Source: Victivallales bacterium (GTDB lineage: Bacteria; Verrucomicrobiota; Lentisphaeria; Oligosphaerales; Oligosphaeraceae). Taken from it: DNA of 6,040 nt. Below are positions 5,874 through 6,040 of this stretch, piece after piece. How positions within the stretch are numbered: the stretch's first letter is position 1; the number at the start of each line of letters is the position of its first letter. The notes under the pieces are model-generated. The model did not search any database, was not told the DNA's origin, and saw only the letters and a program-made list of their open reading frames with translations. The stretch spans positions 1 to 6,040 of the forward strand of contig JAGCTA010000351.1 of NCBI GenBank assembly GCA_017963875.1. The letters are read 5' to 3'. Both the position numbers and the translations under genes were made by a program.

Positions 5874-6040
5874 ATGGCAAGAAATGAAATTGAAGATGTG
5901 GTTCTCGTTGGCAAACTGGATTTATACGAAGACCCTGAAACTGGGTTGGACCTTGTTGCCCTCTATCCTGAAGATGGCGAAGAATACGTCATCACAAATA
6001 GGAAAATGGTCAAAAAACTGATGGAATATACAGAGGATGA
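5874..6040 (+). CDS. Hypothetical acidic protein, 3' end beyond window
   Basis: The first 55 codons of a divergently transcribed gene, open to the window end. The ATG at 5874 has AGAGGT 7 nt upstream, a good ribosome site. The visible part begins MARNEIEDVVLVGKLDLYED and is strongly acidic, with many Glu and Asp and a short basic patch (NRKMVKK) near residue 45. It has no signal peptide, membrane segment or recognisable helix-turn-helix in this part. Its base composition is less GC-rich than that of the operon. I do not recognise the family. Its divergent position makes a link to the operon possible but not demonstrated; it may simply be the first gene of a separate unit. Confidence 0.7.
   Translation, partial: MARNEIEDVVLVGKLDLYEDPETGLDLVALYPEDGEEYVITNRKMVKKLMEYTED

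Overview
The window holds most of one minus-strand operon and the start of a divergent plus-strand gene. The operon reads from about position 5526 down to position 1. In transcription order it encodes a xylose-isomerase-like TIM-barrel sugar isomerase/epimerase, a complete three-part TRAP transporter (DctP lipoprotein, DctQ, DctM), a universal stress protein, a stand-alone acyl carrier protein, and a SorE-like zinc-dependent sugar/polyol dehydrogenase that is cut by the window start. The first four genes are tightly packed: 63 nt or less before dctP, 12 nt before dctQ, and an ATGA overlap between dctQ and dctM. A 174-nt gap precedes the stress-protein gene. Gaps of 46 nt and 81 nt follow.

The organism looks like a Gram-negative bacterium: it has a TRAP system with a periplasmic binding component, and that component carries a lipobox signal peptide. 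The coding DNA has moderate GC, while the intergenic DNA is AT-rich. The combination fits anaerobes such as Desulfovibrionaceae, Lentisphaerota or related gut lineages, but nothing here fixes the taxon.

The likely role is uptake of a small organic acid or sugar acid driven by an ion gradient. The TIM-barrel enzyme and the dehydrogenase would then isomerise and oxidise or reduce it. A Usp protein beside a TRAP transporter recalls TeaD beside TeaABC in Halomonas, where the Usp modulates transport. The solitary acyl carrier protein is the odd member: it has an intact phosphopantetheine serine, but no acyl-activating or condensing enzyme is visible.

From 5527 to 5873 lies an AT-rich divergent control region of about 350 bp with promoter-like boxes and several short inverted repeats. 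From 5874 a short acidic protein of unknown function is encoded on the plus strand and runs off the window end. I see no RNA genes, CRISPR array, insertion sequence or convincing rho-independent terminator.
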